Source: Granulosicoccus sp045106195
Lineage (GTDB): Bacteria; Pseudomonadota; Gammaproteobacteria; Granulosicoccales; Granulosicoccaceae
Assembly: GCA_045106195.1 (NCBI GenBank)
Contig: JBGCEH010000035.1
Span: forward strand, 62,001-126,000
Length of the DNA stretch: 64,000 nucleotides
Reading direction: 5' to 3'
Under the pieces are notes generated by a model. That model ran no database searches. It worked only from the letters and a program-made list of their open reading frames with translations, and was not told the origin of the DNA. Below are positions 26,732-35,896 of the stretch, piece after piece (the stretch's first letter is position 1; the number at the start of each line of letters is the position of its first letter). A program made the position numbers and the translations under genes.

Positions 26732-28126
26732 TCAAAAAGGTTGGCGATTTGCTGCGCGTTGAAGACCATCATAGTATCGATTGCCCATTTCACGCAAAGC
26801 TGCCGGTCCGAAGTGGATGCACGATGTATTACCACAAGGATAGCCATTGGATGGCACCAGGTCGTCATGGTTAGACCATGCTGCAGCCGGTATGGTGCTG
26901 TCAACGTTGCGATGAACATCGTCAATCATCTGTTTTGGATCCAGAAATACGGAAAGGTTGTCACGCTCATCGATTCCGCGTGACATGGTACCCGCCACAA
27001 ACGGGATGACAACGCCCTCGGCGCGTTGCAGTGAGCTGTTCCCGACGGGCTGGATACGAGCACGTAACTGCTCAACGAGCTGCTGCAGATTTTCTTCGTA
27101 CAACGGTGCGCATTTCTCGTTGGAGTCTGACTCGCCCTGATGCCAGAGAATGCCTCTGAAGACACCGCCTGATTTTTCCAGTGCCAGATTGGCTCGGGTC
27201 ACCGCGCGGTCAAATAAGAGTGTGTTGCCAAGATTCGGATTGGTGCTCGGAGTTGACATCCAGTTGCCTTGTGGCCCGTTTTCGTTTTTGCAGAATGAGG
27301 ATCCCGACCAGGCTGCGGGAACCAGTAACACCTCTGCCGAGGTATCCGCTAACGCACGTTTTGCGAAGCTGAGCCCCAGACCGATGTATTCCAGCTCTTT
27401 GCCATTGGTGTTATCAGGATCCTGCGGGATATGCAGTGGGTCGAGTGCGGTGACAATGTCGGGTGCAACGACGTTAACCAGCGGCGAAGAATAATCTGCG
27501 TTGTTGAGAAACACACCGAAGCTGTCATTTTTAGTCACGTTTAGCTGCTTGATACGCGGGTCAGGTTCATCTTCACCTCCGGCGAACGCCTGCCTTGTAC
27601 CGCTACCGCTGAAGCCTTCCATGTTGCTTTGTCCTATCAGCAGGTAGACGTCCGGCGCAGCGGTAGGTTGAATGGTGACGCTAACGCGCATGCTGTCACT
27701 ATCGACACCATCACTGGCGGAAATAATGAATTCGCGTTGTTGCGGCCTAATCGGAGTGGTTCCGATAGCCAGCTTCAGGATGGCCTCACTATCGTCAGCA
27801 CCTGGCGTAAGTGTCGGTCGCGAAAAACTGCTGGTGACGATATCTGTGTCTTCTATCTGCAGGACTACATCTTTGTTATGCCTGTTACGTCGCAACAGGC
27901 TCAGTGGAATACGAAGGCCCTGCTCATTGCCTTCCACCAGAACCAGGCCAGGGCTTGAGGAGCGGAGTTCGAAGTCACCGGTCGGCAGAGGGTCGCTGGC
28001 GCCGGAACCTGAGGAGCCGCTGCTGCAGGCACTCAACATTCCGAGTGCCAGAAGTAGCACCAATGACAAGGCCGGCTGTATCCTGAAAATCTGGTGTGTC
28101 ACGTAATTCATGCAGTCGTTATGCAA
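26732..28126 (-). CDS. SASA-domain (sialate O-acetylesterase-like) lipoprotein
   Basis: 464 residues; the ATG at residue 6 (28111) is an equally good start. Lipobox LGMLSAC puts a lipid on Cys about 34, followed by a Ser/Gly linker. A beta-rich domain (about 55-150) precedes the SGNH-type esterase domain: DVYLLIGQSNMEG (Ser of GQSN), GILWHQGESDSN (HQGE) and near the end SCIHFGPAALREMGNRYY with the catalytic His. The domain family removes acetyl groups from sugars such as sialic acid or xylan side chains, here probably at the outer membrane face. It is a tandem paralogue of the next gene upstream (28233-29672), sharing order and motifs. Confidence 0.88.
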   Translation of the reverse strand: MHNDCMNYVTHQIFRIQPALSLVLLLALGMLSACSSGSSGSGASDPLPTGDFELRSSSPGLVLVEGNEQGLRIPLSLLRRNRHNKDVVLQIEDTDIVTSSFSRPTLTPGADDSEAILKLAIGTTPIRPQQREFIISASDGVDSDSMRVSVTIQPTAAPDVYLLIGQSNMEGFSGSGTRQAFAGGEDEPDPRIKQLNVTKNDSFGVFLNNADYSSPLVNVVAPDIVTALDPLHIPQDPDNTNGKELEYIGLGLSFAKRALADTSAEVLLVPAAWSGSSFCKNENGPQGNWMSTPSTNPNLGNTLLFDRAVTRANLALEKSGGVFRGILWHQGESDSNEKCAPLYEENLQQLVEQLRARIQPVGNSSLQRAEGVVIPFVAGTMSRGIDERDNLSVFLDPKQMIDDVHRNVDSTIPAAAWSNHDDLVPSNGYPCGNTSCIHFGPAALREMGNRYYDGLQRAANRQPF

Positions 28127-28232
28127 ACCGCAAGCCTAGATGGCTCGGAAGCAAAGGAAAGTGATTCAGTTGGCTTATTCGAATTGACAACTATGACGTC
28201 GTCGATAATTCAGGGCTTGTGGTGTGTTTAGA

Positions 28233-29672
28233 TCAGAGAGTCAATGAAATCAGACGTTCATAGTACCGAGCGCCCATTTCTCGCAGCGCATCGCCACCAA
28301 AATGGATACACGAACCTCCACCGCAGGCGAACGCGGGGGGGACAAGATCATCGGTGTTGACGAAATCCGCAAAACTGATCGTACTGGCGACATTGCGGTG
28401 TGCCTCATCCACAAAAAGTTTGACTTGAGAAAACGGGATTTGTTCACCTCCCATGGCCATGGTGCCGACGATGAAGGGAATGTTGACGTCTGGACCTCGT
28501 GCAACTGCTCCACGAGCATCCTCAGCGATGTTGGTTCTCAGGGATCTTGCCATGGCCGACAGATTTTCTGCATAGCTTTGGGCACAGGCAGGCTCATCGG
28601 AATCGGCTTCTCCCTGATGCCACAAGATTCCTCTCAGGATGCCGCCGGATTCCTCAATGGCGATGTTTGTCCTGGCTATCGCCCGGTCGTGCAGTAACGT
28701 GCCACTCAGCTCGGGGATGTCGCTGGCGGTGGCGTTCCAGCCGATGCCAGCTAAACGATTGCTACCGCGTCGGCAGAATCCGGTGTCTGACCATGCGGCT
28801 GGTACCAGAACTATTTGTGAGGTGGTGTCCTGGAGGGCTCGCTTGGCAAAAGACAGGCCTAGCCCAATACGCGTTCCTGTTTTATTGCCATTGCTTTCCA
28901 AACCTGAATGCAGAGGATCTACCGCGATAGTCAAAGGGTTATTTTCATTATGAATGTTGCTCGAACGGGTAAAGTCAGCAGCTACCGAGAAATTTTCTCC
29001 GTCGTTACCCGTTACATTCAATTGCCGAATTCTTTCAACAGGCTCGTCGGGTTGTCCGGCACCTGCTTGTTTGGCGCCGTCCTCGCTGACACCTATCATA
29101 TTGCTCTGACCGACAAGCAGATAGATATCCGGTCTGTCGGTCGGTTGAACCTGAAGCGTTAATGGAATGATTACTGTCTGGCCAGCCGTGTCGGTTCCGG
29201 TGACGAGAATAGTGCGCGTCTGCGGCAGGATAGGACGGGGGCCAATCGCAAGATCCAGCAGCAGATTGGTACCTTGTTCGTCATCGCCCAGCGTATCATC
29301 GACGAATTGGCGTGTCAGTAATGCTTCGTCGCTGAGGCTCTGGCCCGGTGCGGTCAGGGATATGTTTCCCTGATGACCCTGGTTTCGGGTTAGTGTCAAT
29401 GGCACTTCCAAAAGGCCTTGTCCTTCAGTAATTTCCAGCGTCGGGGTCTCCAGAGTCAGCTCAAATTCTCCCAGCTCTGGCTCTGGAACGGGCTGTATTG
29501 GAGGATCTGGCTGAATTGGAGGATCAGTTTGGTCGGCCGTATTGCCACCCTCTGGCGGGTTTTGTCCACCGTCAGCAATACCGTCATCGATGTTGCTATC
29601 GCAGCCAGACAAAAAAAGGGCTGCGAGCAAACAGACGGTATATAACAGGGAATGCTGAACTGGACGTTTCAT
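28233..29672 (-). CDS. SASA-domain (sialate O-acetylesterase-like) lipoprotein, paralogue
   Basis: 479 residues. Lipobox LAALFLSGCDSN (Cys about 24), then an acidic, Pro-rich linker with a repeated PIQPDPP. A beta-rich domain (about 70-180, TLTRNQGHQGNISL) is followed by the esterase domain: DIYLLVGQSNMIG, GILRGILWHQGEADSD and CIHFGGDALREMG. Same architecture as the downstream gene, so the pair arose by tandem duplication; both keep the Ser, HQGE and final His, so both may be active with different acetylated substrates. A TATAAA lies 28 bases ahead of the ATG, with a nine-G run (plus strand) just beyond it. Confidence 0.88.
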   Translation of the reverse strand: MKRPVQHSLLYTVCLLAALFLSGCDSNIDDGIADGGQNPPEGGNTADQTDPPIQPDPPIQPVPEPELGEFELTLETPTLEITEGQGLLEVPLTLTRNQGHQGNISLTAPGQSLSDEALLTRQFVDDTLGDDEQGTNLLLDLAIGPRPILPQTRTILVTGTDTAGQTVIIPLTLQVQPTDRPDIYLLVGQSNMIGVSEDGAKQAGAGQPDEPVERIRQLNVTGNDGENFSVAADFTRSSNIHNENNPLTIAVDPLHSGLESNGNKTGTRIGLGLSFAKRALQDTTSQIVLVPAAWSDTGFCRRGSNRLAGIGWNATASDIPELSGTLLHDRAIARTNIAIEESGGILRGILWHQGEADSDEPACAQSYAENLSAMARSLRTNIAEDARGAVARGPDVNIPFIVGTMAMGGEQIPFSQVKLFVDEAHRNVASTISFADFVNTDDLVPPAFACGGGSCIHFGGDALREMGARYYERLISLTL

Positions 29673-29699
29673 GAGTGGCTTACAATAGGCTCGGTAAGA

Positions 29700-29705
29700 T
29701 TTATA
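29700..29705 (-). promoter_or_regulatory. Possible -10 box of the esterase genes
   Basis: TATAAA on the minus strand, 28 bases from the ATG at 29672. No good -35 hexamer is seen at the right distance, so the call is tentative. Confidence 0.35.
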
Positions 29706-29725
29706 GACGACGCGAGTCTAGCAGA

Positions 29726-29734
29726 GGGGGGGGG
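29726..29734. repeat. Nine-base G tract
   Basis: A pure run of nine G (plus strand), 54 to 62 bases ahead of the upstream esterase gene and about 170 bases ahead of mrpE. Such runs are prone to slipped-strand changes and, near a promoter, can vary expression. Confidence 0.8.
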
Positions 29735-29905
29735 TATTTTTTACGGGTAAGTTACCGGACTAACGGCAATGCAACATGCACATGACAGCCCACGAGTACA
29801 CTGCACGGGTAATCATGCGCTGTAGCAAAGAAAGTTTTTCCGTAGCGTCATGCTAGAGTTACCGTATTATTTTCATAATTTCACAATTAGACCGCTACCA
29901 GACGC

Positions 29906-30406
29906 ATGATGCAGACATTCAGACTCATTGTGACCATGGCTTGCCTGTGGCTTTTGCTTTCGGGCTACTTCAAGACGCAGATGCTAGTGCTTGGGGTTAC
30001 ATCTGTTGCCATTGTTGTGATTTTAGCCTTTCGAATGCGAGTGCTGGAGCACGGTAACCAGCCCATCTATTTTCGGTTTTTTCACATTCTGGGCTACTGG
30101 GGGTGGTTGTTCTGGCAAATCGTACTGAGCAACATAGACGTCACCAAGCGGGTCTGGTCCAGGCAACCAAACATCAAACCCGCCCTGCGACGCGTCAGCG
30201 CGACACCTGATACCGAGATGGGCAGGGTTGTTTACGCTAATTCCATTACCTTGACGCCGGGAACCACCACCATCAATTTCACGCCTGAAGGGGATATTCT
30301 TGTACATGCCCTGCATGAGGACAGTCTGCAAGAGCTTGAGGACGGTGAAATGGCGGCTCGCATTCGCGATGTGGAGCCTTACTTTCGAAAGAAACCGGGA
30401 AGCTGA
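29906..30406 (+). CDS. mrpE: Mrp sodium/proton antiporter subunit E
   Basis: 166 residues with two or three membrane segments at the N-terminus (about 3-55) and YWGWLFWQIVLSNIDV, then a soluble tail. The block YANSITLTPGTTTINF is the MrpE/MnhE signature. MrpE is a small subunit of a multi-protein complex in the inner membrane that swaps sodium for protons and supports pH and salt tolerance. It opens a run of ten co-directed, nearly touching genes in the order E-F-G-(DUF4040)-B-C-D-D-x-D, the arrangement of group-2-like Mrp clusters. Confidence 0.93.
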   Translation: MMQTFRLIVTMACLWLLLSGYFKTQMLVLGVTSVAIVVILAFRMRVLEHGNQPIYFRFFHILGYWGWLFWQIVLSNIDVTKRVWSRQPNIKPALRRVSATPDTEMGRVVYANSITLTPGTTTINFTPEGDILVHALHEDSLQELEDGEMAARIRDVEPYFRKKPGS

Positions 30407-30409
30407 TCG

Positions 30410-30691
30410 ATGTTCATTGCTGGAACACTGGCGCTGTTGGTAACAATGGCGCTCACTCTGTGGCGAACCCTTTTGGGCCCAACGCTGTTTGATCGCTTAT
30501 TGGCTGTTAACTCGTTTGGCACCAAAACGGTCCTGTTAATCTCGGTTTACGGGTTTCTGACTGGCCGGCCGGAATTTCTCGATATAGCGCTCGTGTACTC
30601 GCTGATCAATTTTGTTGGCACGATTGCTGTTCTCAAATTTTTCGAATACGACGACTTGGGTAGCGGCCAATATCAGGAGGATGACTACTAA
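30410..30691 (+). CDS. mrpF: Mrp antiporter subunit F
   Basis: 93 residues, three membrane helices. LWRTLLGPTLFDRLLAVNSFGTKT is the family core (G-P-x-x-x-D-R-x-x-A-x-N) and ends with a polar tail. Small integral subunit of the Mrp complex. Three bases after mrpE; its TAA stop shares bases with the ATG of mrpG (TAATG). Confidence 0.93.
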   Translation: MFIAGTLALLVTMALTLWRTLLGPTLFDRLLAVNSFGTKTVLLISVYGFLTGRPEFLDIALVYSLINFVGTIAVLKFFEYDDLGSGQYQEDDY

Positions 30692-31149
30692 TGATCGATG
30701 TTCTTGTTCAGCTGCTGAGTTGGGTCCTGATGATTGTCGGTTGCGTTTTCGTGGTGTCAGGTGCCATGGGTCTGATCCGAATGCCCGATCTGTACACACG
30801 GCTGCATGCAGCAAGCCTTGCGGACACAGGTGGCATCATTTTCATCGGTCTGGCATTGATTCTTCAGGCTTTGTTCATATTCGACAATAATATGGCGGCG
30901 ATAAAAATGAGCCTGATTATTTTTTTCACCCTGTTCACCGGCCCGACCGCCTCACATGCACTGGCTAAAACTGCCTTGTTGTGTGGCCAAGTACCCCTCG
31001 ACAACGACAGCAAACCCATTCTTGACTCATCCGATGAGGCAACGTTAATGGCCAGGTCGCGTCCGGCAGACTATAAGCACGGTCAGGACGCTGAACTGAT
31101 AGCACGTCAGATGGAAGAACTAGAACACAGCCGCAAAGGTAAGTCCTGA
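30691..31149 (+). CDS. mrpG: Mrp antiporter subunit G
   Basis: 152 residues with three membrane helices in the first 100. VVSGAMGLIRMPDLYTRLHAASLADT is the MrpG/MnhG signature, and GPTASHALAKTALL closes the third helix. The cytoplasmic tail of about 50 residues is longer than in many homologues. One-base stop/start overlap with the next gene. Confidence 0.93.
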   Translation: MIDVLVQLLSWVLMIVGCVFVVSGAMGLIRMPDLYTRLHAASLADTGGIIFIGLALILQALFIFDNNMAAIKMSLIIFFTLFTGPTASHALAKTALLCGQVPLDNDSKPILDSSDEATLMARSRPADYKHGQDAELIARQMEELEHSRKGKS

Positions 31150-31754
31150 TGGAGACATTGGTTGCTAACGTCCTGTTGACGTTTCTGGCTGTAACGGCTG
31201 TCGGAATCATCGTGTTACGCGATCTCCTGGGCGCCGTTATTCTGTTGGGTGTATATAGCCTGATTGCTGCTGGCGCATTTGTCGTTATGGATGCTGTGGA
31301 TGTGGCATTCACCGAGGCGGCAGTTGGCTCGGGCATATCAACGATATTATTTCTCGGTGCACTGTCATTTACCAAGCACACGCAGAAACCACGAGGTCAT
31401 GACAGCTGGGTAGCACTTTTATTTGTCGTGGTTACTGGAGCACTGCTTATTTACGGCACGCTGGACATGCCTTACTACGGCAGTGCTGATTCTGCAGCGC
31501 AGACCCACCCGGGTTTGACCGTGCGTTTTCTTGAACAATCAGGCGATGAAGTCGGACCACCCAATATCGTAACGTCGGTATTAGCGAGCTACCGCGGTTA
31601 CGACACCCTCGGTGAAACCATGGTGGTGTTTGCAGCGGGCATTGCGGTTCTGAGTCTGTTAGGTCTCAAACGGCGACGCCCTGAGATTGAGGCTCCCGAC
31701 GATGCGCCTGGCGACGCACCACGGGATTCAGGTAAATCGGGGACCGAAACATGA
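31149..31754 (+). CDS. Mrp antiporter A-like small subunit (DUF4040/MbhD plus MbhE-like)
   Basis: 201 residues. The first part (FLAVTAVGIIVLRDLLGAVI ... FTEAAVGSGISTILFL) is the DUF4040 helix bundle that forms the C-terminal end of MrpA in group-1 systems and the MbhD subunit of membrane hydrogenases. The second part, with YRGYDTLGETMVVFAAGIAV, is MbhE-like. A polar Pro/Asp-rich tail follows. In group-2 clusters this segment stands as its own gene (A'), as here. It overlaps mrpB by four bases (ATGA). Confidence 0.85.
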   Translation: METLVANVLLTFLAVTAVGIIVLRDLLGAVILLGVYSLIAAGAFVVMDAVDVAFTEAAVGSGISTILFLGALSFTKHTQKPRGHDSWVALLFVVVTGALLIYGTLDMPYYGSADSAAQTHPGLTVRFLEQSGDEVGPPNIVTSVLASYRGYDTLGETMVVFAAGIAVLSLLGLKRRRPEIEAPDDAPGDAPRDSGKSGTET

Positions 31755-32185
31755 AGATCTATCCACGCCAGCGTCATCGCGTCCTTCAAGTGGTGACGAA
31801 ACTGATCATTCCGTTTGTACTGATGTTTGGTTTGTACGTGCAGTTTCACGGTGACTATGGCCCGGGAGGCGGGTTTCAGGCAGGCGTCATTTTTGCTACC
31901 GCCTTTATCCTGCATGGCCTGATCTTTGGTTTGCAGAGAACCCGCGCTGTGCTTCCTCCAAGCGCCTTACGCATCTTGATGTGTACCGGAATACTCCTTT
32001 ATTGCGGCACAGGCATCGCCACGATGTTGCTCGGCGGCAATCTTCTCGACTACGACGCACTGGCTCATGATCCATTGCATGGTCAGCACTGGGGCATATT
32101 TACCATCGAGTTAGGTGTAGGTATTACGGTCACAGGTGTGATGATCAGCCTTTTCTACTGCTTTGCCAGCAAGCGATCCAGCTGA
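31751..32185 (+). CDS. mrpB: Mrp antiporter subunit B
   Basis: 144 residues, four membrane helices. FVLMFGLYVQFHGDYGPGGG is the MnhB signature (H-G-x-x-x-P-G-G-G-F-Q-A-G), and DPLHGQHWGIFTIELGVGI is its late conserved block. Integral subunit lining the complex next to A'. Stop overlaps the mrpC start by one base. Confidence 0.93.
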   Translation: MKIYPRQRHRVLQVVTKLIIPFVLMFGLYVQFHGDYGPGGGFQAGVIFATAFILHGLIFGLQRTRAVLPPSALRILMCTGILLYCGTGIATMLLGGNLLDYDALAHDPLHGQHWGIFTIELGVGITVTGVMISLFYCFASKRSS

Positions 32186-32553
32186 TGGAAATGTTTGTTG
32201 GTTTATACAGTTATTGGGTAGTCGTAGTACTCATGATGGCGGGTCTTTACATCATGATTGCTCGCTACAATCTGGTGAAGAAGATCATCGGACTTGGGTT
32301 GTTCCAGACTTCGATATTTTATCTGTACATCACCATTGGAAAAGTGTCTGGCGGGACCGCACCAATCCTTGTCAAGGGTGAACAGCTGGTTTTTTCCAAT
32401 CCGCTTCCGCATGTGCTTATTCTCACCGCCATTGTTGTGGGCGTTGCGACAAGTGCCTTGGCTCTTGCCCTGATTGTCCGAATCTTTGAAGAGTATGGCA
32501 CCATCGAGGAAGATGAAATCAAGGCCATTGAAGCTCAGGAGCCTGAATCCTGA
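32185..32553 (+). CDS. mrpC: Mrp antiporter subunit C (NuoK-like)
   Basis: 122 residues, three membrane helices, homologous to NuoK of complex I. GLYIMIARYNLVKKIIGLGL and ANPLPHVLILTAIVVGVATS-like text (here SNPLPHVLILTAIVVGVATS) are the family blocks, including a conserved P-x-x-x-L-I-L-T-A-I-V. The C-terminal tail is acidic. Directly coupled to mrpD by a one-base overlap. Confidence 0.94.
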   Translation: MEMFVGLYSYWVVVVLMMAGLYIMIARYNLVKKIIGLGLFQTSIFYLYITIGKVSGGTAPILVKGEQLVFSNPLPHVLILTAIVVGVATSALALALIVRIFEEYGTIEEDEIKAIEAQEPES

Positions 32554-34037
32554 TGCATGCCCAAATTCCAGCATTACTTATTCTGGTGCCGTTTACGGCA
32601 GCGCCCTTATGTGTGTTGTTCCGTCATGCCCTGGCCAGTTGGGTTATCGCTTTTGCCGCAAACCTGTTCAGTTTCGTGGCTGCCTGGCAAGTACTTGAGC
32701 ATGTCCGCAGTGAAGGGGTCATTCGCTACAAGGTGGGCGGCTGGGCAGCGCCTGCGGGAATCGAATACTACATCGATACATTGAATGCATCGGTGGTGCT
32801 GCTTGTCTCGGCGATTAGTGCCATCGTCCTGATGTACGCCTACAGAAGCGTGAAAAAGTCAGTCCCGTTGGCCAAGCACTATTTGTTTTATGCTGCATGG
32901 CTGATGTGCCTTACCGGTCTGATGGGGATTGTGGTAACCGGCGATGCGTTTAACGTATTTGTGTTTCTGGAAGTATCATCACTGGCTACCTACATGTTGA
33001 TATCTTTTGGAAACGACAAGCGTGCTCTGACGGCGACGTTTAGATATCTCATCATGGGCAGTGTGGGTGCCTCGTTCATTCTTATCGGTATTGGTTTTTT
33101 GTATGCCGCTACAGGCACGCTCAACATGATTGATCTGTCAGAGCGAATCCCCAGCAGTGAATCTCAACGTGCGGTGCTGGTCGCATTCAGTTTCATTTGC
33201 ATTGGCGTCATGATAAAGGCCGCGATCTTTCCTTTGCATGCTTGGTTACCCAATGCTTATACGTATGGGCCCATCGCGGTTACGGCATTTCTGGCCGGTA
33301 CAGCAACCAAGGTATCGCTCTACGTCCTGTTGCGATTTTTCTTCAGTATTTTCGGTTACGAATACAGTTTCGGACAACTACTACTCAATAGCGTGTTGTT
33401 GCCTGCATCAGTTGCCGGTTTTATTCTGATGTCTCTGGTGGCTATTTATCAAACCGATTTGCGTCGCATGCTTGCCTTTTCGAGTGTCGCGCAGCTGGGG
33501 TATATCGTGGCCGGAATATCACTGGCAAGTCAGGCAGGTCTCACCGCTGGTATCGTGCATATCATTAATCATGCGCTGGTCAAGACTGCGCTGTTCATGG
33601 CGGTGGGTTGTATCATCTACCAGATAGGCCATGCGCATCGCCCATCGTTCGACAATCTGTTCAAACGCATGCCGTTTACCTGTGTTGCGTTCATTATCGC
33701 CGGTCTGGGTCTTGTCGGTGTTCCTCTGACAGTGGGTTTTATCAGCAAATTTGCGTTGATGGAAGCGTCGATGGATCGCGGCTGGTGGTTGATATCAGCG
33801 CTTATTCTTGTCAGCTCCCTGATGGCGGTCGTATATGTGGGAAGGGTTGTAGAGGTCATGCTTTTTCGACAATCCCGGCAAGCCACCCCTGAGTCATCGG
33901 GATTGTCAGAAGCGCCGATAAGCATGCTTGTACCCATGTACCTTCTTGTATTTATCGGCCTTTACTTCGGAATCAATGGTAATGCAACACTGTCGCTGGC
34001 TGGTGATGCTGCCAGACAACTACTGGGTGGTTTCTAG
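32553..34037 (+). CDS. mrpD: Mrp antiporter subunit D (proton-conducting, NuoM/N-like)
   Basis: 494 residues, about 14 membrane helices. FVFLEVSSLATYMLIS holds the conserved glutamate of the ion pathway, and IKAAIFPLHAWLPNAYTYGP gives the lysine/His helix (K-A-x-x-x-P-L-H-x-W-L-P) of proton-pumping antiporter-like subunits. It is the central pump protein of the complex. Immediately followed by a second D-like gene with no gap. Confidence 0.93.
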   Translation: MHAQIPALLILVPFTAAPLCVLFRHALASWVIAFAANLFSFVAAWQVLEHVRSEGVIRYKVGGWAAPAGIEYYIDTLNASVVLLVSAISAIVLMYAYRSVKKSVPLAKHYLFYAAWLMCLTGLMGIVVTGDAFNVFVFLEVSSLATYMLISFGNDKRALTATFRYLIMGSVGASFILIGIGFLYAATGTLNMIDLSERIPSSESQRAVLVAFSFICIGVMIKAAIFPLHAWLPNAYTYGPIAVTAFLAGTATKVSLYVLLRFFFSIFGYEYSFGQLLLNSVLLPASVAGFILMSLVAIYQTDLRRMLAFSSVAQLGYIVAGISLASQAGLTAGIVHIINHALVKTALFMAVGCIIYQIGHAHRPSFDNLFKRMPFTCVAFIIAGLGLVGVPLTVGFISKFALMEASMDRGWWLISALILVSSLMAVVYVGRVVEVMLFRQSRQATPESSGLSEAPISMLVPMYLLVFIGLYFGINGNATLSLAGDAARQLLGGF

Positions 34038-35501
34038 ATGAATCCACTATGGACATTGGTACCGCCGCTTGCGGTCATACCTTTTATTCTGTTTTTCGGC
34101 GAAAAACGTAAAAATCTGCGCGAAGGATCGATTATCGTAGCGGGTTTGTTGTTGCTCCTGATCAACAACCTTATCTATAACGATCTGGTGGCAGGCGGCT
34201 CGCCACAGAGCGGTGAACTGCCATTGATGGCTGATTATTCACTGAAACTATCGGCAGAACCGATGGGTGTGATCTTTGGCTTGCTGGCCAGTTTTCTGTG
34301 GGTGGTGACTACCGTCTACAGCATTGGCTACATGCGCGGGCACCATGAAATAAACCAGACACGCTTTTACACATGTTTTGCGCTGGCACTAGCTGCAGTA
34401 ATGGGTGCGGCCTATGCTGACAATCTCCTGACACTGTTTGTAGCCTACGAAGTCATCACGATTTCCACTTTCCCTCTGGTGACTCACGCCGGTGGCGAAC
34501 CCGCTCGAAAAGCGGGCAGAATATATCTGGGCATCCTGATGTCAACGTCCATTGCGTTTCTGCTACCAGCGATAATCTGGACTGAGACTGTATCAGGCAC
34601 TATGGACTTCATACCGGGTGGTGTTCTGTCAAATGTCGGTATGAGCAATACAGCGTTGGCGATCCTCATGGGTTTGTTTGTTTTCGGCATTGCCAAATCA
34701 GGCCTGATGCCTTTTCATCGCTGGTTGCCGGCTGCGATGGTTGCACCTACGCCCGTCAGTGCATTGTTGCATGCTGTTGCTGTTGTTAAAACAGGCGTAT
34801 TCAGTGTACTGAAAATTGTCACATACACGTTTGGTATCGATCTAGTTACGATCAGCGGCGCGGCAACCTGGTTGCTGCCAGTGGCAGGCTTTACCATTAT
34901 TGCTGCATCAATAGTCGCTTTCACCAAGGACAACCTCAAGGCTCGCCTGGCGTATTCGACCATCGGGCAGCTTGCGTATATCGTGTTGGCGGCCTTGCTG
35001 GCAACGGTGATGTCAGTGAGTGGTGGCGTGCTGCATATTGTCATGCACGCTTTCGGTAAAATCACGTTGTTCTTTTGTGCAGGTGCCATCCTGGTGGCTT
35101 TACACAAAAGCGAGATATCCAAGCTTGATGGAATAGGGCGGCGAATGCCGATCACCATGGGTGCCTTTTTTATTGGTGCTGTAAGCATTATCGGATTGCC
35201 ACCCGCTGGCGGTGCCTGGAGCAAGGTAATGATCGCCGGTGGTTCACTGGATACCGGCACTATTATCTGGGCGCTGGTTTTGATGCTCAGCACGCTACTG
35301 AATATCGCCTATTTGTTACCTATACCGGTAAGGGCTTTCCTGAAGCCTGATCCAGATCTTGCGCCTGGCGAGAAGGCGACGATGCAAGAGGCACCTTTTG
35401 CCTGCCTGTGGGCTATCGTGCTGACAGCGACCGCGTGCATTGTTCTGTTTCTGTACCCTGCGCCACTGACTGAACTCATCGGGATGATCCAATGGCGGTA
35501 A
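34038..35501 (+). CDS. Second D-like antiporter subunit (proton-conducting transporter)
   Basis: 487 residues, about 14 membrane helices, of the same proton_antipo_M family as mrpD. It keeps FVAYEVITISTFPLVTH (ion-pathway Glu) and AKSGLMPFHRWLPAAMVAPT (Lys helix). In group-2-like Mrp clusters two or three D-type genes replace the large MrpA. The ATG follows the mrpD stop directly. Its last ten bases overlap the next small gene in a different frame. Confidence 0.88.
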   Translation: MNPLWTLVPPLAVIPFILFFGEKRKNLREGSIIVAGLLLLLINNLIYNDLVAGGSPQSGELPLMADYSLKLSAEPMGVIFGLLASFLWVVTTVYSIGYMRGHHEINQTRFYTCFALALAAVMGAAYADNLLTLFVAYEVITISTFPLVTHAGGEPARKAGRIYLGILMSTSIAFLLPAIIWTETVSGTMDFIPGGVLSNVGMSNTALAILMGLFVFGIAKSGLMPFHRWLPAAMVAPTPVSALLHAVAVVKTGVFSVLKIVTYTFGIDLVTISGAATWLLPVAGFTIIAASIVAFTKDNLKARLAYSTIGQLAYIVLAALLATVMSVSGGVLHIVMHAFGKITLFFCAGAILVALHKSEISKLDGIGRRMPITMGAFFIGAVSIIGLPPAGGAWSKVMIAGGSLDTGTIIWALVLMLSTLLNIAYLLPIPVRAFLKPDPDLAPGEKATMQEAPFACLWAIVLTATACIVLFLYPAPLTELIGMIQWR

Positions 35502-35896
35502 AAAGCTCCAAAGACGATGTTGCTCCACTGGCTCGTCATTTCCTATGGGTAGATACATCATCGGGCCTTAATCGCCTGATCACGGGCCTGGTCTTGCTTT
35601 GTGTTTTTCTCTTTGCGATGGACTTTTTCTGGCACCGCCACGTCAAGGTCCCGGGTGAGGAGTTCTATGGATTTCACGCCATAGCCGGATTTGTCTCTTT
35701 TACCGTCATTGTCTTCGGGGCCAAGGCTTTGCGTGTACTTATTCGCCGTGATGAGAGTTACTACGGGGATGGCAGCGTCGATGGAGAAGAATACCCGGAT
35801 GCCGACACACGCCGAGTACAGCACGCTGACTGGTCAAGTGACTCTGTGTCAGATCTCGCCGATCAGATGATGGGTAAGGAGGAAGATAGATCATGA
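35492..35896 (+). CDS. Small membrane protein inside the Mrp operon
   Basis: 134 residues with two membrane helices (LITGLVLLCVFLFAMDFFW about 31-49 and AIAGFVSFTVIVFGAKAL about 67-84) and an acidic cytoplasmic tail. Between them lies a short loop with HRHVKVPGEEFYGFHA. No standard Mrp subunit matches it. It overlaps the preceding D-like gene by ten bases and the following one by four, so it must be made with them and is probably an accessory subunit. Confidence 0.7.
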   Translation: MAVKSSKDDVAPLARHFLWVDTSSGLNRLITGLVLLCVFLFAMDFFWHRHVKVPGEEFYGFHAIAGFVSFTVIVFGAKALRVLIRRDESYYGDGSVDGEEYPDADTRRVQHADWSSDSVSDLADQMMGKEEDRS

